This document shows, in pieces, positions 1 through 8,539 of a stretch of 64,000 bases of DNA. The translations under genes were made by a program, and so were the position numbers. The DNA comes from G965197555 sp965197555 (GTDB taxonomy: Bacteria > Chloroflexota > Dehalococcoidia > Lucifugimonadales > UBA3495): the NCBI GenBank assembly GCA_965197555.1, contig OZ240213.1:1860001-1924000 (forward strand), given 5' to 3'. The first letter of the stretch is position 1; each line of letters begins with the position of its first letter. A model generated the notes under the pieces. That model searched no databases, was not told the origin of the DNA, and saw only the letters and a program-made list of their open reading frames with translations.

Positions 1-2
1 TA

Positions 3-272
3 CGCCAAGCCGGCCGGATTCCCGCCGAAAGGTTCACTACCTACGGAATACGTCGCATTTTCGACGAAGATGACGAGGTAGCCGAGCCCTTGGACTTGGT
101 GGGAGACAATGTGGAAGAGGTTTTTGGCTCCTACCAGAGGTTAGTTAAGCTCGACTCTTACCGATTCGAACACCCAAGGAGCTCGAAAACCAACACTGGA
201 GACGCTGACCTCGCCCCAGCCGGGTCCAGTGCTGGTCCCAATCCCGGCGAAGACGGCGCTGAATCCAGCTAG
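3..272 (+). CDS. 3' end of an unidentified gene (partial)
   Basis: This frame is open from the window edge to a TAG at 270-272, so only the last 89 residues of a longer protein are visible. The visible part has an acidic stretch (DEDDEVAEPLD) and then a Gly/Ser/Pro-rich tail (GSSAGPNPGEDGAESS) that looks disordered. An internal TTG at 90 could start a 60-residue protein, but the open frame upstream makes a truncated gene more likely. It reads in the same direction as cofD, 143 bp upstream. I do not recognise the family. Confidence 0.45.
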   Translation, partial: RQAGRIPAERFTTYGIRRIFDEDDEVAEPLDLVGDNVEEVFGSYQRLVKLDSYRFEHPRSSKTNTGDADLAPAGSSAGPNPGEDGAESS

Positions 273-415
273 CCAGAATATCCGTGCTCGCAGGTGCTTC
301 TCCCCAGGTATTGACCGCAATGAGACCGGGACTTGAAGTCCCTTCTTGTTGCTTCATTGCTATGGTTGTTGAATTCATGACTTCGCCAAAGGACCGATAG
401 GACCACGACCGGACA

Positions 416-1351
416 TTGAGTAGGAAAGTTCTGGCTCTAGCGGGAGGGGTCGGTGGCGCCAAGCTGGCGCTGGGTTTGACCCGGATTATATCCCCGGACC
501 GGTTGGTGATTGTAGTAAATACCGGGGACGACGAAATCTTCCACGGGCTACATGTTTCCCCTGACCTGGACACCATGATGTATACCCTGGCAGGTCTGGC
601 CAACCCGGAAACAGGTTGGGGCCTGGCTGGGGATTCCTTTGGCGCCCTAGAGATGCTTCGAGGCTACGGTGCGGAGACCTGGTTCAACTTAGGTGACAGG
701 GACCTGGCTACGCATATACGGCGGACCGAGTTGCTGCGGGATGGCCTGAGCCTATCAATGGTGACCACCGAGCTGTGCCAACGCATTGGGATACAGCATC
801 AGGTGCTGCCGATGAGCGACGATCCGGTGCGAACAAAGTTGGTTACTGACGCCGGTCAACTCTCGATGCAGCAATATTTCGTGCAGCGCCGAGCTGAGCC
901 GCGAGTAAAAGAGATCTTATACGAGGGGGCCGACTCGGCGGGCCTCTCGGCAGGCTTCAAGTCAGCCTTGGATGAGGCGGGCGTAGTGATCTATTGTCCG
1001 TCAAATCCCTTTTTGAGCTTGGGCCCCATCCTGGCGATTCACGGAGCCCGCGAGGGTTTGAAGGGGTTTTCGGGCCGCCGTATCGCGGTCAGCCCTATCA
1101 TTGGCGGGGAAGCCGTAAGGGGCCCCGCGGCCAAGATCATGGCCGAACTCGGCCAACAGGTTTCCAGTGTAGGGATCGCGCAGCAATTTCAAGGGCTTTG
1201 TGATGCTTTGCTCATTGATACTCGGGACGCGGCGTTGAGTCAAGAAATTGCTGGGTTGGGAATAGGACCGGTGGTGGCGCCGACGTTGATGGAAACGGAT
1301 GAGGACAAGGTGGCCTTGGCCCGGCTTGTCTTGGCGCTGGAGAAGAGTTGA
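416..1351 (+). CDS. cofD: 2-phospho-L-lactate transferase (CofD/FbiA)
   Basis: CofD transfers the phospholactyl-type moiety from the activated guanylyl donor to the deazaflavin Fo, forming the F420-0 core. The protein is 311 residues, the usual family length. Its N-terminus carries the signature LALAGGVGGAKLALGL (residues about 6-21), followed by VNTGDDEIFHGLHVSPDLD (about 34-52), which holds the Asp residues of the donor site. The TTG start at 416 places the glycine-rich loop at the expected distance from the N-terminus. cofC follows directly, which supports the assignment. Family and pathway are established knowledge; the activity of this copy is inferred. Confidence 0.93.
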   Translation: MSRKVLALAGGVGGAKLALGLTRIISPDRLVIVVNTGDDEIFHGLHVSPDLDTMMYTLAGLANPETGWGLAGDSFGALEMLRGYGAETWFNLGDRDLATHIRRTELLRDGLSLSMVTTELCQRIGIQHQVLPMSDDPVRTKLVTDAGQLSMQQYFVQRRAEPRVKEILYEGADSAGLSAGFKSALDEAGVVIYCPSNPFLSLGPILAIHGAREGLKGFSGRRIAVSPIIGGEAVRGPAAKIMAELGQQVSSVGIAQQFQGLCDALLIDTRDAALSQEIAGLGIGPVVAPTLMETDEDKVALARLVLALEKS

Positions 1352-1352
1352 C

Positions 1353-1997
1353 TTGACGGAGGCTGGCACTCAGCAAGTTATCCCTATTATTCCCATGAAG
1401 CCCCTAGCGGATAGCAAAACACGCTTGGCCGGAGCAATCAGTGAGGCACAGCGAAGGGACTTGGTGATGGGCATGCTGGGCCGGGTAATCACGGCGGTCA
1501 AAGGGGCTTCAATGGAACAATACTGGGTGGTGGGAGGTGACGACCGGGTCCGGAGTTTCACCCAGTCAATGGCAGGTTGTTGGCTAGATGACCCCGGGCT
1601 GGACTTGAACGACACCTTGTCCAAGTCCTTCGACATGGCGTTCAAGGAATATGGGGCAGCGATGTACTTGCCCGCGGACCTGCCATTCCTGAAAACAGCG
1701 GACTTGCATGCGATCGTGCGGTCCTCCCACGCTCGAAACAATATAACCTTGGCACCTGCAAGGAGGGACGGCGGCACCAATGCGATAGTTGTACCCGGAG
1801 GAGTCCCGTTCCAGCCAGAACTGGGCCCCAACAGCTTCTCCAGGCACGTGAGCCGGGCGGCCAGAATCGGGGTGTCGGTAGCCATTTGTTATAGCCAGGG
1901 AACCGGATTGGACCTGGATACACCGGAGGACCTTCAGACTTATGGGCACATCGAACCCGGACTGCTGGATAATCTGATCTTCGAGCAGACGCTCTAA
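1353..1997 (+). CDS. cofC: Phospholactate guanylyltransferase (CofC)
   Basis: CofC makes the guanylylated three-carbon donor used by CofD in F420 biosynthesis. The sequence begins VIPIIPMKPLADSKTRLAG, the nucleotidyltransferase N-terminus with the basic GTP-binding Lys/Arg pattern. Acceptor-site segments AMYLPADLPFLKTADLHA and DGGTNAIVVPGG follow. A longer frame opens at ATG 1299 inside cofD, but I place the start at TTG 1353, 1 nt after the cofD stop, because a GGAG at about 1340 is well spaced and the 214-residue product matches family length. Tight spacing implies one transcript with cofD. A GGCGGA/TCCGCC hairpin at 2061-2075 could be its terminator, but is weak. Confidence 0.9.
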   Translation: MTEAGTQQVIPIIPMKPLADSKTRLAGAISEAQRRDLVMGMLGRVITAVKGASMEQYWVVGGDDRVRSFTQSMAGCWLDDPGLDLNDTLSKSFDMAFKEYGAAMYLPADLPFLKTADLHAIVRSSHARNNITLAPARRDGGTNAIVVPGGVPFQPELGPNSFSRHVSRAARIGVSVAICYSQGTGLDLDTPEDLQTYGHIEPGLLDNLIFEQTL

Positions 1998-2212
1998 AAC
2001 GAAATGGGTCCCTTGCCTGGTAGTCACCCAGACACCGGGCTTGGTACGATGCAGGCGAACCGGCGGATTCTCCGCCTCATATATTTGGGTTTTGTTCCTG
2101 TGGGATGGTTTGGCGAGTTGCAAGCGCGTCACCCCATGCTACGGCTTGGCTAGAATCCCACAACCTTGACATTCCACCGAAGTCCGCCTGCGTGTTTTGT
2201 CCTGGCCGGACG

Positions 2213-2731
2213 CTACCCTCTGTGAACCATGCCTTCCAGCACCGCCGTCGGTCCCCCGCCTTCCTCGTTGCCGTCAGAACCTGGATACCCCCACAGGCTT
2301 GTCAGCCGGATTGAGATGTCCTCCGAACCGGGCTGGGAGCTGGTTACTCTGACCCACGGGCTTTCGATACCGGTGCCCGGCTCAAGGGACGGACGAACGA
2401 CAGCGCTCGTGTCAGCCTCAGTCACCGTCAGTTCGATCACCACCTGCCCGGCCCATACACATACGACGTTCGCCGGACATCGGGAATCCTCCAACACCCG
2501 GTCGAAGGAGATTCCAATACCCTGGCCGGGCAGTTCGACGGATTCGCCAAGACGAAACTCAACGCGGTGAACGGTCGGCGTCGGAATCTGAGTGGGCGTA
2601 GGAGGGACCGGCGTAGAGGTTGGCACCGGTGTTGGCTGCGAATCGTCAACCGGCGTGGGCTGATCACTGCAGGCCGTCGCTAACAGCGCAACGACTGCGA
2701 ATATGGTGATGATAGCAATTGTTGTCTTCAT
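2213..2731 (-). CDS. Secreted lipoprotein with Pro/Thr linker
   Basis: The protein starts MKTTIAIITIFAVVALLATAC, a lipoprotein signal peptide with the acylated Cys at about residue 21. A 30-residue Pro/Thr linker follows (TPVPTSTPVPPTPTQIPTPT), then a globular domain with the motif SRCPANVVCVWAGQVVIEL, seen in many uncharacterised bacterial lipoproteins. The two cysteines of that motif probably form a disulphide. The frame can be extended to 2887, but the GGAGG about 10 nt before ATG 2731 and the signal peptide fix the start. It lies tail to tail with cofC. The molecular function is unknown; it is probably anchored on the outer face of the membrane. Confidence 0.75.
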   Translation of the reverse strand: MKTTIAIITIFAVVALLATACSDQPTPVDDSQPTPVPTSTPVPPTPTQIPTPTVHRVEFRLGESVELPGQGIGISFDRVLEDSRCPANVVCVWAGQVVIELTVTEADTSAVVRPSLEPGTGIESPWVRVTSSQPGSEDISIRLTSLWGYPGSDGNEEGGGPTAVLEGMVHRG

Positions 2732-2989
2732 TCTTGGCTCTACCTCCGTATGGTTCCGCTGCATAATAGATATATACGTTGACCGACGTGGATTCGTTCC
2801 CGGCGGTACGCTTCCCCAGAGCACCGGTAGGCCATGAACACGGCCTTTACCGGCCGAGTATGGCCGATGCGCCACTACAGTCCCCATGCCCGACGACAGG
2901 CGGATACCCGGCTTGGACGCAGAGGAGATGGCTCTGTGCGGCCCGGCTCTCGCTACGGTGAAGAATGGTGGGCCTAAGTGTACCGTATT

Positions 2990-4632
2990 GAGCCTGTCTC
3001 AGAAGTCTGTGAGAAGGCTTGAGTGTAAGCTGTGGTGCAACACCGGTACAGGAGCGAATCGGATGCCGCTTCGAGATATGGACCGAGAGCAGATGTGGTT
3101 GTTGCCGCCGTCCCTAGACGAGTTGTTGCCTCAGGATCATCCAGCGAGGTTTGTGGCGGAGATCGTAGACGCCTTGAACAAGGAGGACTGGTCAGAGCTT
3201 GGGGTGGACATAGAAGGTGACTCGATGGGAGCGCCAGCGTACCATCCCCGTGCATTATTGAGCGTATGGCTATACGGGTTCATGACGGGAGTGCGCTCGT
3301 GCCGGAAGCTGGAAGTGGCCTGCCGGGACCAGATACCGTACCTGTGGCTGACCGGGTGGCAGCACCCCGACCACAATACCCTGTGGCGGTTCTACAAAGG
3401 GCATCGGCGGTCCATGAGGAAGCTATTCGAGCGAACGGTAAGCACGGCGGTAGCGATGGAGCTAGTGGATTTGGCGGTCCAGGCGGTGGATGGGACGAAG
3501 GTATCCTCCAGCGCCTCGGTAAACAGAAGCTACGATGCTGCGGGACTGAGGGGGCTGCTGGAGCGTCTGGAGGGGGTGATAGCCGACCTTGAGGCTCAGA
3601 ACGAGGCGGGAGAAGACGCTGCCGTTACCCGCCTGCCTGAGGAATTGGCCGACAAGAAGGTACTGAGAGAGCAGGTAAGGCTGGCGATGGCCGACCTCGC
3701 CAGTCAGAAACGTCATAGTCGCATCAACCTGACCGATCCAGAGGCCCGGGTGATGAAGGGTAGGCATGGTGGAATCGTGGCTGGATACAATGCCCAGGCG
3801 ATGGTCTCGGCTACGAAGACGGAAGAGGGTACATCCGGCATGTTGGTCACCGCAGTGGATGTGGTAGATGAAGTCAATGACAACGCCCTGTTGACGCCGA
3901 TGATGGAGCAGTCGGAGGAGACGACGGGGACGAAGTCGCAGATGACATTGGCCGACGCCGGATACTTCGCCGCCAGCCACCTAGCGGAGTGCGACCGTCG
4001 TGGTCAGCAGGTGGTGGTCTCTGAGGCACGCCAACGGTTCCTCAAAGACCCATATCACAAGGACAGATTCACCTATGACGAGCACAGTGACAGCTTCAGG
4101 TGTCCCCAGGGGCAAACGCTCGCGTTCGTCCGCATACAACATGTGAACGGAGTCCCTTTGCGACTGTACCGGGCTGCAGGTGCTATCTGTCAGGTATGCC
4201 CAGCCCTCAGAGCCTGTACCAAAGCCAAGGAGATCGGGCGAAGCCTCGCCATAGGGCCGCACGATGAAGTGCTACGTCGCCATCGCGCCTGGATGTCCAC
4301 CGCGGCTGCCAAAGAAGCTCAGAGGTTGAGAAAGCAGCTGGTCGAGCCAGTCTTCGGAATCATCAAGGAGCAACAGGGTGCACGGAGATTCCTGTTGCGG
4401 GGCCTCTCCAACGTGACTGCCGAGTGGACCCTCTTAGTAACCGCCTTCAACTTGCGCACACTTTGGAGGGTGTGGAGTTCCTCCGTCCATCTTCAGCCCT
4501 CCACCTGACGGTCCCTAACCTCGTCCCGTAAAACGTTTCATTAACTGAAGCTAATTATCTCTTCACCCCTCTTGTTTGGTCTGACCCGAGAATCTGATCA
4601 GACTGACAACAATGGCCTTCTGAGACAGGCTC
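2990..4632. mobile_element. Complete IS1182-type insertion sequence
   Basis: This is a 1,643-bp element with perfect 16-bp terminal inverted repeats (GAGCCTGTCTCAGAAG at 2990-3005, its complement at 4617-4632). TATT directly flanks both sides (2986-2989 and 4633-4636), consistent with a 4-bp target duplication. It contains one full-length transposase gene. Intact ends, open gene and duplication suggest a fairly recent, possibly active insertion. Confidence 0.88.
3063..4508 (+). CDS. IS1182-family DDE transposase
   Basis: This 481-residue protein carries the N-terminal DUF772-type segment (WLLPPSLDELLPQDHPARFV, then YHPRALLSVWLYGF) typical of IS1182 transposases. The DDE core follows: VQAVDGTKVSSSAS (first Asp), TLADAGYFAASHLAECDRRG (second Asp) and VEPVFGIIKEQQG (Glu). 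A cysteine cluster (CPQGQ, CQVCPALRAC) lies between the second and third acidic residues, as usual. The frame extends upstream to 2886, but that start lies outside the IS; AGGAG at 3051 supports ATG 3063. The gene appears intact. Confidence 0.9.
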   Translation: MPLRDMDREQMWLLPPSLDELLPQDHPARFVAEIVDALNKEDWSELGVDIEGDSMGAPAYHPRALLSVWLYGFMTGVRSCRKLEVACRDQIPYLWLTGWQHPDHNTLWRFYKGHRRSMRKLFERTVSTAVAMELVDLAVQAVDGTKVSSSASVNRSYDAAGLRGLLERLEGVIADLEAQNEAGEDAAVTRLPEELADKKVLREQVRLAMADLASQKRHSRINLTDPEARVMKGRHGGIVAGYNAQAMVSATKTEEGTSGMLVTAVDVVDEVNDNALLTPMMEQSEETTGTKSQMTLADAGYFAASHLAECDRRGQQVVVSEARQRFLKDPYHKDRFTYDEHSDSFRCPQGQTLAFVRIQHVNGVPLRLYRAAGAICQVCPALRACTKAKEIGRSLAIGPHDEVLRRHRAWMSTAAAKEAQRLRKQLVEPVFGIIKEQQGARRFLLRGLSNVTAEWTLLVTAFNLRTLWRVWSSSVHLQPST

Positions 4633-4830
4633 TATTGCGAACTTTCCGTTGGGAGGTCCATATATGAGGAGCCCATTTTGGTGCGCCTAACTTGACGGTA
4701 GACAGTACCACATTTGAACTTACTTTGGAGTTCTGAAAGGCGTGTGGAACCCACCGGTGATTTGTTGGCTCATTCTAAGCCCGAAGATGCTAAATAAACT
4801 GCCAGGGAACGACGCAAAGTTCGATACTTC

Positions 4831-5142
4831 TCATCGTCTCGGGCTAAAGAAGAGGTTCCTCCCGAATACTTTGATGTGACTCATACGTGGGTTAGCGTCC
4901 AAGGGCTTGGCACCTTTCCAAGTAAGCCTCTTGGGATAACGCAGTCTTCCGTCGGTGCTTCCCAAATCTCCAACTTCGATAAACTCCCTCTCTTCCAGTA
5001 GCAACACATGATAGTCGTACTTTTCCGAGTTTGGGTCAACAAAATCTCGAACGTCAAGCACGTCATCAGGGCCCAGAACAGCTTTTGGGTGTTCCGCCAA
5101 CGCCCCCAGAATCTCTGAAATCCAAATACCGTCAGGTTTCAC
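4831..5142 (-). CDS. DUF2513-like small protein, last gene of the operon
   Basis: This 103-residue protein has the look of a winged helix. The stretch YDYHVLLLEEREFIEVGDLG followed by YPKRLTWKGAKPLD resembles DUF2513 proteins, where a YHL..L.EAGLI helix is followed by RLTWxGHEFLD. The signature is partial, so the family call is tentative. DUF2513-like proteins are common in mobile elements and have no established function. The gene starts 9 nt after the kinase-like gene and ends the seven-gene run. About 195 bp without a recognisable gene separates it from the IS1182 element. Confidence 0.6.
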   Translation of the reverse strand: MKPDGIWISEILGALAEHPKAVLGPDDVLDVRDFVDPNSEKYDYHVLLLEEREFIEVGDLGSTDGRLRYPKRLTWKGAKPLDANPRMSHIKVFGRNLFFSPRR

Positions 5143-5151
5143 CGTTCCCTC

Positions 5152-5724
5152 CTAAGCTTCAGTCCTAGACCGTGCGGTCAGGGTGAACCTATTTCGTAAC
5201 ACTTCCTTTATCTCAGATGGAGACTGCGTAGCATCTATCACCAGTTCACATTGTTGCTTCAGTTCACTGATGCCAGCCTCTACTTGGTGCTCGTCTATCG
5301 CTATGAACTCCTTCAATGAAACTATGTAAGACGACCGGGCATTGTGCCTTTGGAATCTCTCAGCCAGGTCAGCGTCTAAGAAAACTGCGATAGCCCCTTT
5401 GGAATTCCGCCTAATTTCGGATAAAACTTCCGAGTGCCGGACTCCGTCGAAGACCACTGAGTCGGTGCATTTGATTCCTGCGTATTGCATGGCACCTTGT
5501 AGCAAGCCTGCGGCTCCTCTAGAACGAAACAAGTGATCGCCCAACTCTTGGAGTGTTTCTCGAGTGTCAGAAATGCCGACCTCTTTTGCCACACACCTCA
5601 CGTATGATCCAAACGACACTACCCTGAGACCCAGCTCCGAATTGCAAAAATCAACGATTGTTGACTTTCCGCTCGCTATAGGTCCGCAAATAACTACTGC
5701 GAAATGCATGCGATTCGGACTCAC
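5152..5724 (-). CDS. P-loop nucleotide-kinase-like protein
   Basis: This 190-residue protein has a clear Walker A (GPIASGKST, residues about 13-21). A hydrophobic strand ending in an acidic pair (SVVFDGVRHSEVL, about 88-100) resembles the acceptor-site DGxR of nucleoside monophosphate and dephospho-CoA kinases. A lid-like segment (FLDADLAERFQRHNAR) follows. Its size and layout fit a single-domain phosphotransferase such as phage deoxynucleoside monophosphate kinases, not a motor ATPase. Its start overlaps the ASCH gene stop by 4 nt (ATGA), so the two are translationally coupled. The substrate is unknown; neighbours suggest a nucleotide or nucleic-acid derivative (inference). Confidence 0.75.
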   Translation of the reverse strand: MSPNRMHFAVVICGPIASGKSTIVDFCNSELGLRVVSFGSYVRCVAKEVGISDTRETLQELGDHLFRSRGAAGLLQGAMQYAGIKCTDSVVFDGVRHSEVLSEIRRNSKGAIAVFLDADLAERFQRHNARSSYIVSLKEFIAIDEHQVEAGISELKQQCELVIDATQSPSEIKEVLRNRFTLTARSRTEA

Positions 5725-6260
5725 AAAAGGTTAGGGGTAGTAGGTTGGCGAGAGCGAAGAACCACCCAACCACGACGGTCACGCTTTGGAACTTCGATAG
5801 GTGGTAATTCCTGAACCTGAGAGATTCTCATCAAAGTTGCAAAGTGAGCTGATTTACGCTGTTCCCAAAACGACGGGTCTTCTGCACGCAGCGCACTTGT
5901 GAATTCATCGCGTATCTGGCTCCAAGTAGTAACGTCTAGTTGATAGAACCATACGTTGCTCACAAGACACACGCCCGATATTGCTTTTTCGGAAGACCGC
6001 TTCAATAGGACTACATCACCACGTTCTACCATTCTAAATGGAGCGATACGATTCTTTGAGAACCTGGACTCGACTGTCTTGCTCCCTTCTAGTATGAATC
6101 CAAGATATGGTTCCAAGAGGACCGCCAAATGAACTGAAAAAGGACTGGGCAACGAGGCAGACAGGCCCTCAAGGTGTTGCCTCCAGAAGATATGACCATA
6201 AGTGGATTCTTTAAGGCTCGCGACAAGGTCCTCAGTCAATGCAACCTTAGACACGGCCAT
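5721..6260 (-). CDS. ASCH-domain protein
   Basis: This 179-residue protein contains an ASCH (PUA-like) fold. The diagnostic stretch is LLEPYLGFILEGSKTVESRF followed by SKNRIAPF, then a GDVVLLKRSS strand and a second strand that includes VSNVWFYQLD. The SKTVESR segment places Lys and Thr where the known ASCH amidohydrolase YqfB has its catalytic pair, but activity here is unproven; many ASCH proteins are thought to bind RNA or modified nucleotides. ATG 6260 is preferred over 6299 because a GGAGG sits 8 nt upstream. It overlaps the preceding gene by 14 nt and the next by 4 nt. Confidence 0.8.
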   Translation of the reverse strand: MAVSKVALTEDLVASLKESTYGHIFWRQHLEGLSASLPSPFSVHLAVLLEPYLGFILEGSKTVESRFSKNRIAPFRMVERGDVVLLKRSSEKAISGVCLVSNVWFYQLDVTTWSQIRDEFTSALRAEDPSFWEQRKSAHFATLMRISQVQELPPIEVPKRDRRGWVVLRSRQPTTPNLL

Positions 6261-7503
6261 TGGAGAACCTCCGAATTTCTTGTCGCTCGGTATGGACAAT
6301 GTTATCGACCTGCCGGATTGCCTCCGCCACTAAGGCAGACTCATGGCAATTCAACTGGCGCTGTAGCGCCAGTTGAACACCGTCAACCGGATCCCTGCAC
6401 TCAGCCAAGGCTCTTAAGAGCGTCGATAGGATATTCTTTCCCTCGCAACGATATATCCGATTGCCTGTCGTCCACACATCGGCGGCTTTACTTAGCTCGT
6501 CCCTGCGACTCACCGTCGGCAGGATGTCTCCTGAAACGAGCGGAATAAGTCGAGGGTCCGCAAATCGTGGCTGCGAATCAGTCCGAACTCTTAACCCGAT
6601 TTCTCTGATGCAAGCTTCTGTCCACGAGCATTTGGTTGCAGTACCGGTCTCCTCCATTAGAGGCACACTCCTATCCCTGTGGAACTCAAGCAGATCACCC
6701 CGTCGCCATGACGGAGGCACGTGCTTAAAATTGGCTGCTCGTAAGGCATTATGTTCGAAGAATGGTGTGGCATAGGCTAAAGACAGTGACTCCGTCCCCT
6801 TGTACCGTAATCCAATCTTGTGTGCCTCTTCGATGATGCGCTGGCGCTCCTCAGAGATGCCGGGTCTTGTACCATCAGCCCCGAAGCCAAGAAACACTGT
6901 CCCTCCGTCAGTACAAACGCGTGCCGAAGTCCGCAAGAACTCCAACACATCTCCCTCGTACCAAGGAGGGTCAGCCAGCACAATGTGAGCTGGCGGGATG
7001 TCAACCTCGTCTTTCTTGACGTCGCAATGGCGAAATTCCATTCCGTCAGAATCAATGGGCACCCTAGAGGCTAACAAGGGATTATCATCCAGCAGGACAA
7101 AATGTAGAGGAACTTTTTCTATGCCGGCTAGGAAAAACACGGAAGGCACTCCGACCAAAGCCACTCTGTTGGTCGGTTTAGTCGAACTCTTGACCCTTTC
7201 CAGTAGGCGAGCAGCCGTTTTTCTGGTGAAACGCCAGTTAGAGGATAGCGGATGAGGTGGAGGAAGCCCTGGTACTTCTAGCTCAAGGTCATTAATCGAG
7301 CTTGTTCCTTGCGCTTCAACTAGAATACTTGCCGGAACCCGCCAATCCTTCACTAGGCGCTCCAAGGCTTCGCGAGCCACAGTCGGATAGACCCCCGGCA
7401 GCATGACGACTAGTTGCCAGAAGTCCGTGACTCCTGAATGCACGGCGGCAACAATCCAGTCATCAAGATCAGTATCGTACTGGCATTTTAGGGATTGATT
7501 CAT
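6247..7503 (-). CDS. Winged-helix plus Rossmann transferase with DPPWY motif
   Basis: The 418-residue protein starts with a winged-helix-like region (GVYPTVAREALERLVKDW). A Rossmann transferase core follows: RVALVGVPSVFFLAG, an acidic strand end HFVLLDDNPLL, then FRHCDVKKDE and AHIVLADPPWYEGDVLEFL. The layout, wHTH then LDD then DPPW, resembles branched-polyamine synthase (BpsA, aminopropyltransferase) proteins, while DPPWY is also the catalytic motif of N6/N4 amino-methyltransferases. It could therefore move an aminopropyl or a methyl group; the sequence alone does not decide. The C-terminal 170 residues are unrecognised. It sits 20 nt after the radical SAM gene. Confidence 0.7.
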   Translation of the reverse strand: MNQSLKCQYDTDLDDWIVAAVHSGVTDFWQLVVMLPGVYPTVAREALERLVKDWRVPASILVEAQGTSSINDLELEVPGLPPPHPLSSNWRFTRKTAARLLERVKSSTKPTNRVALVGVPSVFFLAGIEKVPLHFVLLDDNPLLASRVPIDSDGMEFRHCDVKKDEVDIPPAHIVLADPPWYEGDVLEFLRTSARVCTDGGTVFLGFGADGTRPGISEERQRIIEEAHKIGLRYKGTESLSLAYATPFFEHNALRAANFKHVPPSWRRGDLLEFHRDRSVPLMEETGTATKCSWTEACIREIGLRVRTDSQPRFADPRLIPLVSGDILPTVSRRDELSKAADVWTTGNRIYRCEGKNILSTLLRALAECRDPVDGVQLALQRQLNCHESALVAEAIRQVDNIVHTERQEIRRFSNGRV

Positions 7504-7523
7504 AGCTCGGTCCCGAAAGGGGA

Positions 7524-8528
7524 TTAGTCGGTCAATGAAACTTCGGTTATGGGTAAGGTTCGCTTATTTTGAGGAAAGCGGTCCTCAATTTCTCTGTTCC
7601 ATGCCAATATAGCTTCCTGCTGAATTTGGAGAGCCTTCCGATGCTCATCGGAAACCCGAGCGTGCATGGGCGAAAAGACCTGAATTTCCAGAGGGACTGT
7701 TCTTAGCGGAAGGTTTTGATGGATACCTTGGAGCTTGTCAACAAATGCTTTCATTCGGTCGATAAGCCGGTCCGCTGTGGAAGAAGTCAGAGTTACATAA
7801 GCGTAGACATCAATGCCGAGGTCAACGAACTGGCGAAACAGTTCGAATTGGCGTAGGTAGAGAGTCCCTTCGGCGAGGGTGTTAAAGGAGAATGACGTTT
7901 CGTCAAACCCCTTGAAGCAACAGACCCTCCCGTAGTTCTTGGCGTCTGCAACCATGTCAATTTCCGAAGCCGAAAGGAACGACCAAAAGTAATCAGTGCT
8001 TAGATTGTCGTCAGACCAAAGGTAGACTTCATTCTCCATTCCACGCGATTTCACCTCTCGGATCATCCAAGGCACCCACTCTGGAGTCAGATCTGGTTGG
8101 CCTCCGGTCAAGTCCAATACCTGCGGAGGCTCCGGTTGACTAAGGTGAAGCTCCAGCAACTCCCGGGCTGACAGCCAAGCAGAATGTTTGTGGTTGGCTG
8201 ACAATAGATCAAACGGAACGAAACAATACCAGCAACGCCAATTACAGACAGCGTTTTGAAACACTTGAGCGCGAAGAAAGTCCACGGATGGATCGCCCAG
8301 GAATTTGAGGGCCGGGTCAATAGGCAAAGGATTTGGTGGCCATCCCGAACCCGTCTCTCTTCTGAAATGGCGAATTCGCCCAAAGCCTTTGCAGTTTGGG
8401 GATTCACTCAGGTCAGCCTCCTGCTCGGTGTCTAGGAAATTCGTGATCAACACTCGTTTGGTGTTGAGGTCTATCCCTGCGCGTCTCCAGTGGGTGGACC
8501 ACTGGTCAGTATTTATCCTTTTGACCAT
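7524..8528 (-). CDS. Radical SAM enzyme
   Basis: This 334-residue protein carries the radical SAM cluster motif CxxxCxxC as VCNWRCWYCFVP (residues about 93-104). A GGQP variant of the GGEP SAM-binding motif follows (LDLTGGQPDLTPEW), then strands of a partial TIM barrel (EVYLWSDDNLSTDYF, DVYAYVTLTSS). There is no obvious C-terminal twitch or SPASM cluster; the other cysteines (VCCFKGF) do not form one. It resembles stand-alone activase-like or archaeal-type radical SAM proteins, not viperin or queuosine enzymes. It is separated by 11 nt from the DUF4186 gene and 20 nt from the DPPWY gene. The reaction is unknown; co-occurrence suggests the two act in one modification pathway. Confidence 0.85.
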   Translation of the reverse strand: MVKRINTDQWSTHWRRAGIDLNTKRVLITNFLDTEQEADLSESPNCKGFGRIRHFRRETGSGWPPNPLPIDPALKFLGDPSVDFLRAQVFQNAVCNWRCWYCFVPFDLLSANHKHSAWLSARELLELHLSQPEPPQVLDLTGGQPDLTPEWVPWMIREVKSRGMENEVYLWSDDNLSTDYFWSFLSASEIDMVADAKNYGRVCCFKGFDETSFSFNTLAEGTLYLRQFELFRQFVDLGIDVYAYVTLTSSTADRLIDRMKAFVDKLQGIHQNLPLRTVPLEIQVFSPMHARVSDEHRKALQIQQEAILAWNREIEDRFPQNKRTLPITEVSLTD

Positions 8529-8539
8529 ATGAAGTAGCC

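Noticed and set aside
5342..5536. Plus-strand frame inside the radical SAM operon
   Set aside because: It lies antisense to the Walker A kinase-like gene without a ribosome site.
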